A stretch of 64,000 bases of DNA from Myxocyprinus asiaticus (Eukaryota; Chordata; Actinopteri; Cypriniformes; Catostomidae): NCBI RefSeq assembly GCF_019703515.2, contig NC_059373.1, positions 18,500,281 through 18,564,280 of the forward strand. The letters run 5' to 3'. A program made the translations under genes and the position numbers. The stretch's first letter is position 1, and each line of letters begins with the position of its first letter. Shown one piece after another: positions 44,014 to 56,900 of the stretch. The notes beneath the pieces were generated by a model. It saw only the letters and a list, made by a program, of their open reading frames with translations, made no database searches and was not told the DNA's origin.

Positions 44014-44904
44014 GTATGGAACTTTGTCGATTAAAGTGATAATTGTTTGCTTTTTCCTCAATCTTATGCACGGTCCTTTGAATCGGTGCAATTGAGCGCT
44101 GACAGGTGCAACTCAGTCTGTTAATTTAGTCTCAAGTGCTTTACGCTAAATTGTTCGAAAGTCTTTAGCAGCAAGTTCATGGTTATATGCGGTTTTGTAG
44201 GGTTAAGTTTCCCAGTGCACCACCACAGATGCAATTAATATGCTATCCGAAATCTAATGAACATCTAATCGTCAACGCGCTAATGTACTTAAATATAAAC
44301 TACATCCAGCTGCTGTATGTTGTCGAGATTGAATTATAATAGATCATGTTTTATGGAAGTAGATCTAAAAACACTGCGGGCTCGATTGCAATGAATTTGT
44401 TTACTTTGTTTTGCCTTGTTTGCCACTGTTTGTTGTGCGCGTGCGTGAGTGTCGCTATTAAGCAGCATCACTCTGTCATTAGATTCAGACTTCACATATA
44501 TTGTGCTTTTTCTTGTTTTAGGGAACTTAAAGTCGCTTTATTGCAACTGGAAAATATAAATAATAATTAATGAAGGTTAGAGGGTAAAAAGAATCCCAAT
44601 TTTATAGTTGAAAATATTGAGAGAAAAAAAAAGTTCTTGTTCTTGTGATGGGGTTACCCAACAGTAACATCCCAAATAGTAGTCACTTTGAAATCTCTCA
44701 TTTGTGCATCCATCACCATAAGAAAATGATTAATATTTAAAACACCCACACAGTAGTGTAAGAATTCACACTGAACCAATGTAGTCATGTGGTCTGATAA
44801 CGACACCTGTCATGCCATTCACTTCCCAAATATTTATCTGTAAAACTTGGGTGTGGTTTCTCATAAATCATCACCTTATAAAGCAGGTGTGATCTGTGCC
44901 GGTG

Positions 44905-47900
44905 ATGGAAGGGGAACCGCTACTGGATCTTGGTCACTTGACTGAGGAGGAGCAAACTGTTATTCTCAATGTGCTGCTGAAAGATGCTCAACTGCGTAGC
45001 AAAGAGGAAGGGAGAGTACGGTTAGTGAGTGTACCATGAGTATATTTGGCAAATATAAATTAAAGGGATAGTTCACCCAAAAATGTTCTCATTTACTCAA
45101 CCTCATGCCATCCAAGATGTGAATGACTTTCTTCTGCTGGACACAAATTAAGATTTTTAATAGAATATTTCAGCTCTGTAGGTCCTCACAATGCACAAAG
45201 GCAGCAAAAAAAATAATCCATAAAACTCCAGTGATTAAATCCATGTCTTCAGAAGTGATATGATAGGTGTGGGCGAGAAACAGATCAATATTTAAGTTAT
45301 TTTTTTATATAAATTCTCCTCCCTGCCCAGTACGTGGCGATATGCACAAAGAATGCAAATCGCCAAAAACAAAAGAAGAATGTGAAAGTGGAGATTCATA
45401 GAAAAAAGGACTTGAATATTGATCTGTTTCTCACCCACTCTTGTGAAAGTCATACACATCTGGGATGGCATGAGGGTGAGTAAATGATTAGAGATGTTTC
45501 ATATTTGGGTGAACTATCTCTTTGAATGTGCACACATTCTATGTGTATGGTCAGTATATGTTCACAATGAAAGGTGAATAATTGTGCGTTATTTTCAGTA
45601 AGCTGCACCAGACAGAGTCAGACCCTGTCCGTCTGCGCTCACTTTCTGGGGCGTGGTTTCATGAAGAACGCGCTAAGAGATATCAGATAGGAGGATCTGA
45701 TGTTGTGCATGCATCTATACGCCGAAAAAAGCGTGATAAAGGTCACATGATCTCTTACACCTCCCTATAGTGTAGTTGCACATATGGATTTGTGTGTAAA
45801 TACTCAAGGTTTTCTTATTGCATCCTTAAATTCACTCTGTTTGTTTTTATGTGTGTAGGTGTACCCCTGATGGCAATATTTGGTGGAGAAAAAAATAATA
45901 ACTCCTCTTCTCCATTACCTGAGCAGCAAGAAGGAAGGTGTGCAGAGAAAGAAGTGCATGAAAATATAAGTGTAACAGTGGATGACAAGAGTCAGGGAGA
46001 AAAGGAAAGTGGGGAAAGGTTGGTGCAACCTTTGGTGTCATCTCTCTACCTTAACTCTTTATAAGGTGGCCTTCAGACTAGCCATGCAATACTGCCAACA
46101 AACAATTGAATGCATCGTAACAGATCAATCTGTACACTACAGTGAGGATACATACTGATTATAAGGGTCCATTGTATGATGAGTGCATGTCAGGGCTTGA
46201 TTACCGAATGAGAAACAGGCAATTATTGGATTTTAGAATTTAAGTTGTTTAAAAACACTTTGTAATCTTATATGTGCCAAACATTTTATATGCTATTGGT
46301 TGAACATCTAATACATTGTCATGAATAATTGTGTTAAATACTTTTTCGTCTCATTCCCAGGGTGGCCAGTGAATCTAGCCCTAAGATAAGACACGTCATA
46401 AAGGTAAGCTTATTAGATGTTTATTTAGTTTGTATTTAGATGTGTGTGCAAGAGAGATGTACATTGGCATGCTGAAATATATGTTAGTGCATGTGAGGCA
46501 TATAACATAATCTTTCGCTTTAACAGAACAGTGCAGTGGAAAGAAATGGTGTTTCAACTCTTGAAGGTAAAATAAACTACTGGCATCAGAGTCAAATCAT
46601 AGGATAGCGTAAAATAAGTGGCATAAGAACAGATTAGATCTCAACTCTGCTGACTTCTTTTTTTACCCAAATGTTCAGGAACTGTTGTGGAGTCAGGGGA
46701 CATAGTCAGTAGGATTCTGCCATGTGCATCACCGCCTCTGCAGGTCTGTTCAGCAAAGCCAGCTATACAGATACATACAGCACATCACTGAAAACTACCA
46801 GTATATGCCGTTGTTGCATTTTGTTTCTTTGTATGTGACCTTTAAGTTATTTGTGTAGGTTGACTCAGAGGGGGATATTGACTCTTTCAGCACTGAACTG
46901 GACCATGCTAGATTTGGCTCAGTTAGCAGCTTGATCTCCCATCAAATGGTAAGACACACATACATACTCTTTTACACCAACAGAATCATTGAAGATATCA
47001 ACATGCCAGTTTTTGTATGTGTAGATGAGTGGCAGTTTGATGAGCCTGTACAGCGTGGGGGATTTCAGGGATGTTGTTGTATCAGGGCGGATCCAGTTTT
47101 CTTTGCAGTATGATGACAAGAGGGAAGAGCTACATGTACGCATTATACGCTGCCAAGACCTTGCGTCGGCCCGCAAAAAACGATCAGACCCGTAAGTACA
47201 CAGACAGCGGCGATGGTTGATTTGGGGAGTGTTTGTACAGACACAAATTTTCCATTCAAGTTCTGCTGATTTGTATTCTTTCAGCTCCACGCCCCACGGT
47301 GAGACTGGTTTCCACCAAGGTTATTTTTCTCCATAACCTATATGTTATGGAGTTTTGTGTTCCTTGCACAGTCACCTTTGGCTTGCTCACTGGGGGACTA
47401 ACGACAAATGATATTTTGAAGGCATTTTCTATTACCACGTTTTTAATCGAACCGCACAATGAAGACTTTAAGATATTACAGCTTGATTTTTTTTGTTACA
47501 GTGTAATGTTCTGTAAAGCTGCTTTAAAACGATGTGTGTTGTGAAAAGCGCTAAATACAAAAAAATTACTTGACTTTCCATTTTTTTATGACACCAGAAA
47601 GGAAAACAGTCATGTTAATGCCCAGCAAAGGCAAAATGAAGTAACTACTACACCAACACTGAAATGGCTTTAAAAATGGCTTTAAAGTTACTTGTTTTTT
47701 GTTTGGATTTCGTAGTTACTACAATTTTCTCAGAATCTGAGAATAGTTGAGCCAAACATGTCTGTCTCAGGACAGATTGTAGTCAAAGGGGTCATTCAGA
47801 GCGAACATGTTCTTGTGTTAAAAGCTAGATGATGGAACCGAATGGATCAAATTGAACTGAAATGTTTCTCCCCATCCCAGAGTCTGTGATCCATTGGCAT

Positions 47901-50900
47901 CACCAAACTCCTTTGAGATGCTTTGCCAAGCCTTTACTGCAGCCATTTTCAGCTGTTGAATGTTTTAGAAAGTTTCTGCCTTCAGTCACCTCTTCACTGG
48001 GTGAAATGCAAGTTCACTCGCATTTAACTCCGATGAACTCCTCTGCTGCATTGGCAGTGTGTTTTTGGTCATTGCCCTGTTGCAATGTTCCGCCCAAGGA
48101 GTCTGGTCTCGAGACACGTTTTTAAATGTTGAAGTTCTTTTAACTTGACATGGTGTCTTAAAAACATGGTGCTCCTGTGCAAGATACTGAAAAAACAGTA
48201 AGATCTACAGTTGAAACATCAGCGGTCAAAGATGCTCATCTTGCACATTCAAAACAATGACAAATACAGTGCATGCTTAATCATGTTTGGTGTGAACTGC
48301 CCATAAAAGACCCAATTTCTGTCATAGCTAAATTTTGCCGTTGCACAGCAGTATGTCTCCCAGATTTCAGATTTACATTATTGTTCCACTGAAGGTCTCT
48401 ATCCCTCTCTTACACCCAGGTATGTGAAGGTTTACCTTCTCCCAGACAACACATCCCGCAGTAAGAAAAAAACTGCAGTGAAGAGGAAATCATTAAATCC
48501 AGTCTACGATGAAACCATGAAAGTGAGTTCAGCTCAATCAATTATATCAAAAATATGGGCTTCTGAAGATTTTACCCTTAAAATGCATTTTAAATACATT
48601 GTTAAACTTACTGGTTATTTCTCCACTCAACCATAAATTGTTGCTCTTGGCCAGTACAAAGTGCACAGGCTGGACCTTCAGGCACGTGTGTTGAGTATGT
48701 CTGTCTGGCACATGGAGCGAATGAGAAGAAATGTCTTCCTGGGGGAGGTGGAAGTGAGGCTGGGTCAGTGGGACTGGAGCCAGAGCCAACCAACCTGGCA
48801 CACTCTCCAGCCAAGAGTGAGCCAACCACATGACAGAGATAGTTTATTGCAGTACAGTTATTGGACTAAGGTTAATTTCTAATCATGAGTCTCCTGCGCT
48901 TTGACTTAGGTTCGAATAAGTCCAGATGCCATCATCAGTAGGGGGACAATTCTGTTCTCAGTTAAGTTTATACCTCCAGACACAGAGGGTGAGTATAAAC
49001 AGACACTTTAAAAAAAATATATATATATTTTAAATCCACATTGTGGTGTGTACAGGTACAGCATATTAGGCTTCTTAATGTGGACATTTAATTTTTGTGT
49101 GTTTTATGCATGTAGAAGGTGGTTATCCACTGACTGGTGAGCTGCATATTTGGTTGAGAGAGATTGTCGGTCTCCTTCCTACAAAACGTGGGGCACCCAA
49201 TACGTATGTGAAAAGGTATGTGTGCACATTCATAACTGATCGTGTATGTTTATTTATTATTATACTGTATAATTTAAGTGTATCAGTATTAAATTGTATG
49301 GTGTGTGTTTTATATGAGCAGTGTGGTACTGCCAGATGAAAGTGGTGTCAGTGGTCAGCAGACTCGTGTGGTACGGGGTTCTGTCAACCCACTGTTCAAC
49401 CACACCATGGTTTATGACGGGTTTCAGTCCAGTGACCTCATTCAAGCCTGTGCTGAGATAACTGTGTGGAGCCCACAGCCCTCCAGCTGTCTTGGTGGAG
49501 TACGGCTCAGCACTGGTTCAGGTAATGCAGATTGAGGTTTATTATTCATATTAAAGACCTTAAGCTTGTCTAGAATCTGGTATGAAAATATAAAAAAAAT
49601 TCTGATTAACATTTTTATTGATTCATATAGATAAAGAAAAGCAAAACATATATATATACAGAATCAACATTTAACCCCACTATTACCCCATCCTGACCCT
49701 CAACAACATCCCTGTGGTAACACATGATTATAGACACACACAAAAAAAACCATAAAACAAAAATATATAATAATCACACAGATTTAAAACTAAACTTCTC
49801 TCTCCACTGCCCCTCCCCGAGAGCCCTCCAAAAATGCCAAATAACTTCCTCATTTCCATCAAATGAATCCCAACTCCCCAGCCTTCTACATGACGCTTCC
49901 TCAAAAGCTGCCACACTCCCCATCTCCGTGGACCATTCTTGAAATATTTATATTTATTTTTCACATATTATACATTTGCGCACATACAGTGAAATTCTTT
50001 TTTTTTCACATATCCCAGCTAAGCTGGGGTCAGAGTGCAGGGTGAGCCATGATACAGCGCCCCTGGAGCAGATAGGGTCAAGGGCCTTGCTCAAGGGCCC
50101 AACAGTGGCATCTTGGCGGTGCTGGGGCTTGAACCCCTGACCTTCTGATCAGTAACCCAGAGCCTTAACCGCTGAGCCACCACTGCCCCTGATGAGGGTG
50201 CTCCAGCCGACTTCCATCCCCTCAAAACAATTTGTCTGCCGATCATGACACTGTTTAGAACCCAATTTTTTAAGTGTTTATCCCCCAAATTTGTGACCGC
50301 CCCATCGCCCATAATCAGAGGTAGGTAGAGTAGCCAAAAACTGTACTCAGGTAAAAGTACAATTACTTTAAAAAATAATTACTCAAGTAGAAGTAAAAGT
50401 ACTAACATAAATAATTACTTGAGTAAGAGTAAGAAAGTATCCAATTAAAAGAGTACTCAATAAGTCAAAGTGAGTGACAATAAGGAGGTTTTAGACAGAA
50501 TGTTTGCCTGAGTCACTATTTACTTTCAGTGAATGTGTTTTTTTTCTCCATATTTTGAAAGTGAATGGTGACTGAGACTGTCAGTCCCTAACATTCTGTC
50601 TAACATTCTGTCTAACATATTTTGGTTTCCACATAATACAAAGCGTCACACTGGTTTGGAACAATATGAGGGTAGGGAAATTATGACAGAATATTAAATT
50701 ATGGCTGAGCTATCACTTTAAAGAGATAGTTCACCCAAAAATGAAAATTCTCTCATCATTTACTCACCCTCATGCCATTCCAGATGTGTATGACTTCCTT
50801 TCTCCTGCAGAACACAAATTAAGATTTTTAGAAGAATATTTGAGCTCTGTTGGCCAAAATTTTGATGCTCCAAAAAGCACATAAAGGCAGTATAAAAGTA

Positions 50901-53900
50901 ATCCATAAGACTCTAGTAGTTAAATCCATATCTTCTGAAGTGATATGATAGGTGTGGGTAAGAAACAGATCAATATTACATTCATGTCATTTTTTGCTAG
51001 AAAGCGGGGTGATATGCAGAGAAGAATGTGAATCACCAAAAACACAAGAAGAAGAATGTGAAACTGATCTGTTTCTCATCCACACCTATCACATCGCTTC
51101 TGAAGATATTGATTTAACCACTGGAGTCGTATGGATTACTTTTATGTTGACTTATGTGATTTTGTTTAGCTTTAAAATGTTGCCACCCATTCGTTTGCAT
51201 TGTATGGACCTACAGAGCTGAGAAATTCTTCTAAAAATCTTCATTTGAGTTCAGCAGATGAAAGAAAGTTATACACATCTGGGGTGGCATGAGGGTGAGT
51301 AAATAATGAGAATTGTAATTTTTGGGTGAACTATCCCTTTAAGGGCTCTTGACAGATCTGGATGAATTTGTCAATAAGAAGAGAGGTTTGGAAACATTTC
51401 TAGTAATTATTATAGTGAAAACGTGAAAATGTCTGTCAAGGACATTATATATAATGCTGACATATAAACCAAAGCAAGATCATGCTTTATTAATGCCTTC
51501 TTTTGCTATTTCATAGCTTTTAAAGTCCTGCGTGGATTCTTATTTCAGTGTAGTTACAGTTTTCAGTGTCGTAAGTGTTTAGATCATTAGTTCTGTACAG
51601 CAGTACCTCCACTCTCTAAATGCAGAGTACACAGCCTAGTCCGTAGGGCACCAACTCACTCACTGTGTCTGAAACCGCCCCCTATCCACTATATAGTGCA
51701 TTATTTCGGGTGTCTGCCATTTTGTAGGAGTGTCTGAATTCTGAGTGAGCCACTCATTCCCTACTTTTGTTCACTCATTCTTACCCACAATGCACTCTAA
51801 TTTCAAGTGTACATTTGATCCACCACAGGGAAGATGTACGAGCTGGGAGTTTACTGCTTCCTTCACTCCTGCAATGTTTTATTTCATGCTGAATGTAGTA
51901 AATTACTTTTTGACAAATCATTACTTGATTAAAATAACATATAGAGAGACATACAGATACATTTTAAAATGTACTCTTTATTTGATCAAATGTGTTTACT
52001 CTTTATATTAACACACAGTATATATAAAAAATGACAAACAGAATTAAGATTTATTGTATTAATATATTATTTAATAAGAATAACAAGTAAGGCCCAAGTA
52101 TTTTAAAAGTGTATACGTGACGTTGTTTCTGAAACAGCCCCAGAGCTCCGACACTCGGTGTATACATCAGCGTTCGAATTCACTCATTTCGTTCACTAAC
52201 TGCCATTCACTATATAGGAAATAGTGAACGATTGCGAACACAGCCACTCTCTTCACCATACGATCGCCTCGCTCCCGCACATCTCTCACACGCGCACCCT
52301 TATCTCTCACACCCGCGCCCTGTGCACCTCACTGTGCACGTACAGAAATGCTGTCTGTTCGCACTCCAGTTGTCAATCACGTGAATGGCAGTGATTTACA
52401 CTTAACTTGGATGTTTACATGGATTTATCCGCCTGAAGTAGCTGCGATAGTTTCCAGTACCCCCGCGAGGGTGCGGGGTAAATGTGTAAATACTGCTCAT
52501 GACATGCGGGACGCGGGACAAAGCGCACTGATATATTGCTGCACTGATTTAAAAATGTACACTTAAAAACATATGTCATGAGCCCACTTCCAGAATCACC
52601 CTGAAAATGACCATCTCATTACACAGAAAAGCCCGCGTTAGGATTAGAGCCAAAACTAACTTACCTCAGAGTGCTGCCTTAAGTTGGAGCTGTGATTGTA
52701 ATCTTGAAATATCAGCTTGACTTGGTGTTAAATGAAGGCACTGCATGACGAAACTATTCTTTTTTTTTTTTCTCTTTGTGGAGTAAAGAAAGTGTTTCAC
52801 ATTGAAGAGCTTGATGCTGCAGCAGTGATTGAGTGACAGTCTGTGACAGCTGCTCAACACGCACAGCTGTGTGAACTTCCGTTCTCATAAAAGTCCCATT
52901 CAATAATCTCTCAATATATTACACATTAACTAAAATTAAACTCAGTAATGTAACGACCGGAATGCCACCCACTGTAAAGAAGTAAAAGTTAAAAAAATTC
53001 ATTAGAAATTTACTTGAGTGAGAGTAAAAAGTACCCACTTTTAAACCTACTTTTAAAAGTAATTTTTTTTTTTTTTTAAGTTACTCAAGTAAATGTAACA
53101 GAGTAAATGTAGCACTTTACTACCCACCTCTGCCCATAATACAGAGTCTGGGGCAGAATGAAATTTGAGTGCCCAAAACGTCATATATGAAACTCTGAAC
53201 CTTCAACCAAAATTCTTGGATCTTAACACTCCCCCAAAAAACATGGGTTGTGTCTCCATCTTCTGATTGGCATCAGCAGTAGGTGGGTGTGTCTTTAAGA
53301 CCAAGCCTATACAATCTAGAGGGGGTCCAGTAAAATCTATGTAAAATCTTGAATTGCATAAGGTGAACCCTTGCATCTCTAGATGCAGACTTGACATTTT
53401 TTAGAATCCTAGCCCACACTCCCTCCTCCAATACCAAATTTAAATCTTTCTCCCATAATCTCTTAAGAGAAGTTGAAGCTCTGTCCCCCAGACACTGAAT
53501 TAGCAGGGAGTAATACACTGATGCCTCATGACCTTTTCCAAAAGCAGTAATCACCTCTCCCAGAGTATCTGTTGCTTTAGGGGGGTGTGAGTTACTCTCA
53601 AAAACAATACAGAGCAGGTGGCGTAGCTGTAAATTCCTATAGAACTGAGATCTGGGAATCCCAAAATGTTTAACCAAATTTTCAAAAGATCTCAACACTC
53701 CACTCTCATATAGTTCACCGAGTGTAGTAACCCCCCTCCCAATCCACTCTGACCAGCATAAAGGGGATTTATTAATACATAATTTTGGGTTCAGTCATAT
53801 GCTCGAGGCAACATTTAAATAAACATCCGAATTAAACACTCTGGACACATCAAGTGCAAATGCGAGATAACGGGGTGTAACTTCTCCGGTTAGTTTCATA

Positions 53901-56900
53901 GAAAGGCTTTGCAATGGCGAAATGGGGCAAGAACTTCCTGTTCAATACAAAACCAGGGAGGCTCTTTCTCAGGTGGAGGCGACCAATAAGCCAAATGTCT
54001 GTGACCGAACGTATAATAATAAAAACAAAATCTTGGGTAGGCCTAGCCCACCTTTGTCAATCAGCCTATGCCTTACTGAAATGTAATCTGGGACGTTTAA
54101 CATTTCAAATGAAGGACTTTGCTATGCTATCAAATTGCTTGAAATAAGAGAGGGGGACATCTACAGGGAGAGATTGTAGCAGGTAGTTGAATTTTGGAAT
54201 ACAATTAATTTTAATAACATTAACCTTAACAATAGATAAATGTAATAAAGCCCACCTGCCCACATTGCTCGAAAAACTTTTTATTAAGGGGTCAAAATTA
54301 ACTCTAACTAAATCAGACAAATTTGCTGGGAATAAAACGCCCAAATACTTAATGCCCTGTTTGGGCCACTGGAAGGCACCTGGCTGGAAAGCCTTTATTG
54401 GGCAGTACGCTGTGAGAGCCAAAACTTCGGATTTAGACCAATTGACTCTGTATCCCGAGAACTTAGAAAAGGAATTAATAATTCTATGGAGGCAAGGAAT
54501 AGATCTAGTAGGGTCGGAGACTAATAATAATCATCTTCCCTTCTTATCGTGGCTGCTAATGTTTCCAGGGCAAGACAGAACAATAATGGGGAAAGAGGGC
54601 AACCCTGACGGGTGCCCCTATCCAGAGTAAAATAATCTGAAATTAATCCATTTGTTTGTACCGCCGCTACCGGGTGTCTATAAAGTAACTTAATCCATCC
54701 AATAAAAGTATTCCTGAACCCGTATATTTCCAAAATCTTAAAAAGATAATCCCATTCACCCATATCAAATGCCTTTTTGATGGCAGTGACCGGAGTCTGA
54801 CCATTCACCACTGACCACATAATATTGATGAAATGCTTAATGTTATCAGAAGAACTACGGCCCCAAATAAACCCCACCTGATCTGTATGTATAAGAGATG
54901 TCATAACTTAATTGGTTAGCCAGAATTTTTGACTATTTTTACATCTAGCTGGATCAGGGAAATTGGACAGTAACTCTTACACTCACTTGGATCTTTGTCC
55001 TTTTTAAGAATCAGACTGATCTGGGCTTGTGTCATGGTTGGTGGAAGCTTTCCATTCTTTAATGATTCTGTATAAACTTCTAACAAAAGAGGAGCCAGTT
55101 CTGTAGCATAAGATCTAAAAAATTCAGCGGCAAAGCCATCTGGCCCCGGAGCCTTGCCTGTAGGCAAGGCCTTAATTACCTCGCCAAGCTCCTCCAAGTT
55201 ATCTCAGAATCAAGAGAATTGTTTTGCTCATTCGTCAATTTAGGGAGTTCTAATGGTTCCGCAAAGTTTCTAATGTCTTCATCAGTAGACGAAGACGTGG
55301 AACTATAGAGATCAAGACAGAATTCTTTAAAAGCATTATTAATATCAATGGCTGAGGTAAATATTTCACCACTAGCAGATTTCACTGAGGGAATGGTAGA
55401 AAAAGACTCTCTCTGCTTTATATATCTAGCCAAAAGCTTCCCTGCTTTGTCCCCTGACTCAAAATATGTCTTGCCCCGAATAGCCAAAACTCCACCTTCC
55501 TCGACAAATTAGTATTATATCTGTGTTTTAATCGGGTCAATTCTCTGAGGCCATCAGACGACATTTGGCGCTTCAGCTCTGCCTCTGCACTTTAAATATT
55601 CCCTTCCAACTGCACGAGTTCTCGTGCTTTGGATTTTTTGATGAATGAGGCATACTGTATGATCCGACCCCTAAGAACCGCCTTAAGTGCTTCCCAAACC
55701 ACGCCCACAGAAGATACTGAGGTCCAGTTGGTCTCCATATAGATTTCGGCCTTTAGCATTTGTTGGAATTCAGGATTTTGCAAAAGGGATACATTAAAGC
55801 ACCAACTGTATGATTTCTTTTTCTCCGTATGTGTCAACACCTCTAAACTCTGAGACTAAAATGTTTCCAATTGAGCAATCAACGACAGAAGAAATGAGGG
55901 ACTTAGATATAAAAAATAAAAAAAATGGACTGATGAAAAAAATGTATAGTCCCTACCAGATGGGTTCAAAAGACTATAAATATCTGTAAGACCAAGATTT
56001 TTACACATCCTGTGACGCATCACTGTTGCTCTAGGGGGCTTACACACTTTCGCTTCACTATGATCAAGGACTGAGTCCATCAAAAGATTAAAGTCTCCTC
56101 CCAATATTATATCATGAGGGGTGCCAGCGACTTGCAACATCCCTTCAAAATCTATAAAGAAGCCCTGATCATCAGCGTTAGATGCGTAAATATTAGCCAA
56201 AATCAACCTTTGCCCCTGAATTTCTGCTAAAACAATAATGACTCTTCCTAATTTATCTTTAATCTGTTTGAGACATTTGAATTGTAGATGTTTACTTATC
56301 AATGAAATGACTCCCTTACTCTTACTTGAGCCAGCACTAAAGAAAACATGTCCACCCCTTATCCTCCCAAATTTTTCAGCTTCCTATGGAGAAAGATGCA
56401 TTTCTTGAAGAAACACTATATCATATTTCTTACATTTAAGAAAAGAAATAACCTTCCTTCTTATGGGGTGCCCCAACCCATTCACATTCCACATGGGGAG
56501 AGAGACAATCCACTTATATTAACATTTGAAATTTTGACATATTAGAAAAAATAGATTGTGTGTCAAAAACAAAATTATAAAGACCACATTCCAACATTAG
56601 AGCAACAAACAAACTCCGAACTTCCCCCAGAACAAAAAAAAAAACAGAAAAAAGAAAAACATGTGCATTAACCCCGCGCACGACATCGTCAACCAGCATC
56701 CATCCCTCTAAACTCAAACAGTCCATGTACGCCTACGAGAGCCCCCGCGACAACTTTGCCATCAGATTGCTCAAGTCCAGTGCTTCTATACAAATTTTGT
56801 GAGATAGAATTACATAACAGAAAATAATCTATAAAACAAACTCCAGCCAATATGAGGCATAAGCACAAAGAGCATGTAGATTCATTCACATAACTGTCCT

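Larger units (their letters stand above)
41176..44904. other. Intergenic region between fkbp9 and sytl1
   Basis: Contains the fkbp9 3'UTR, two MITEs (41916-42300 and 42342-42835), a T-run (about 42370-42397) and a segment near 42955-43015 ending in GGTCAAAAATGACCGG that resembles a widespread fish repeat. A candidate sytl1 5' exon lies at about 43880-44013. No other gene recognised. Confidence 0.6.

Noticed and set aside
47862..48125. 87-codon plus-strand open frame in sytl1 intron 8
   Set aside because: Repeat-like surroundings, no fit to the sytl1 reading frame and no known domain.
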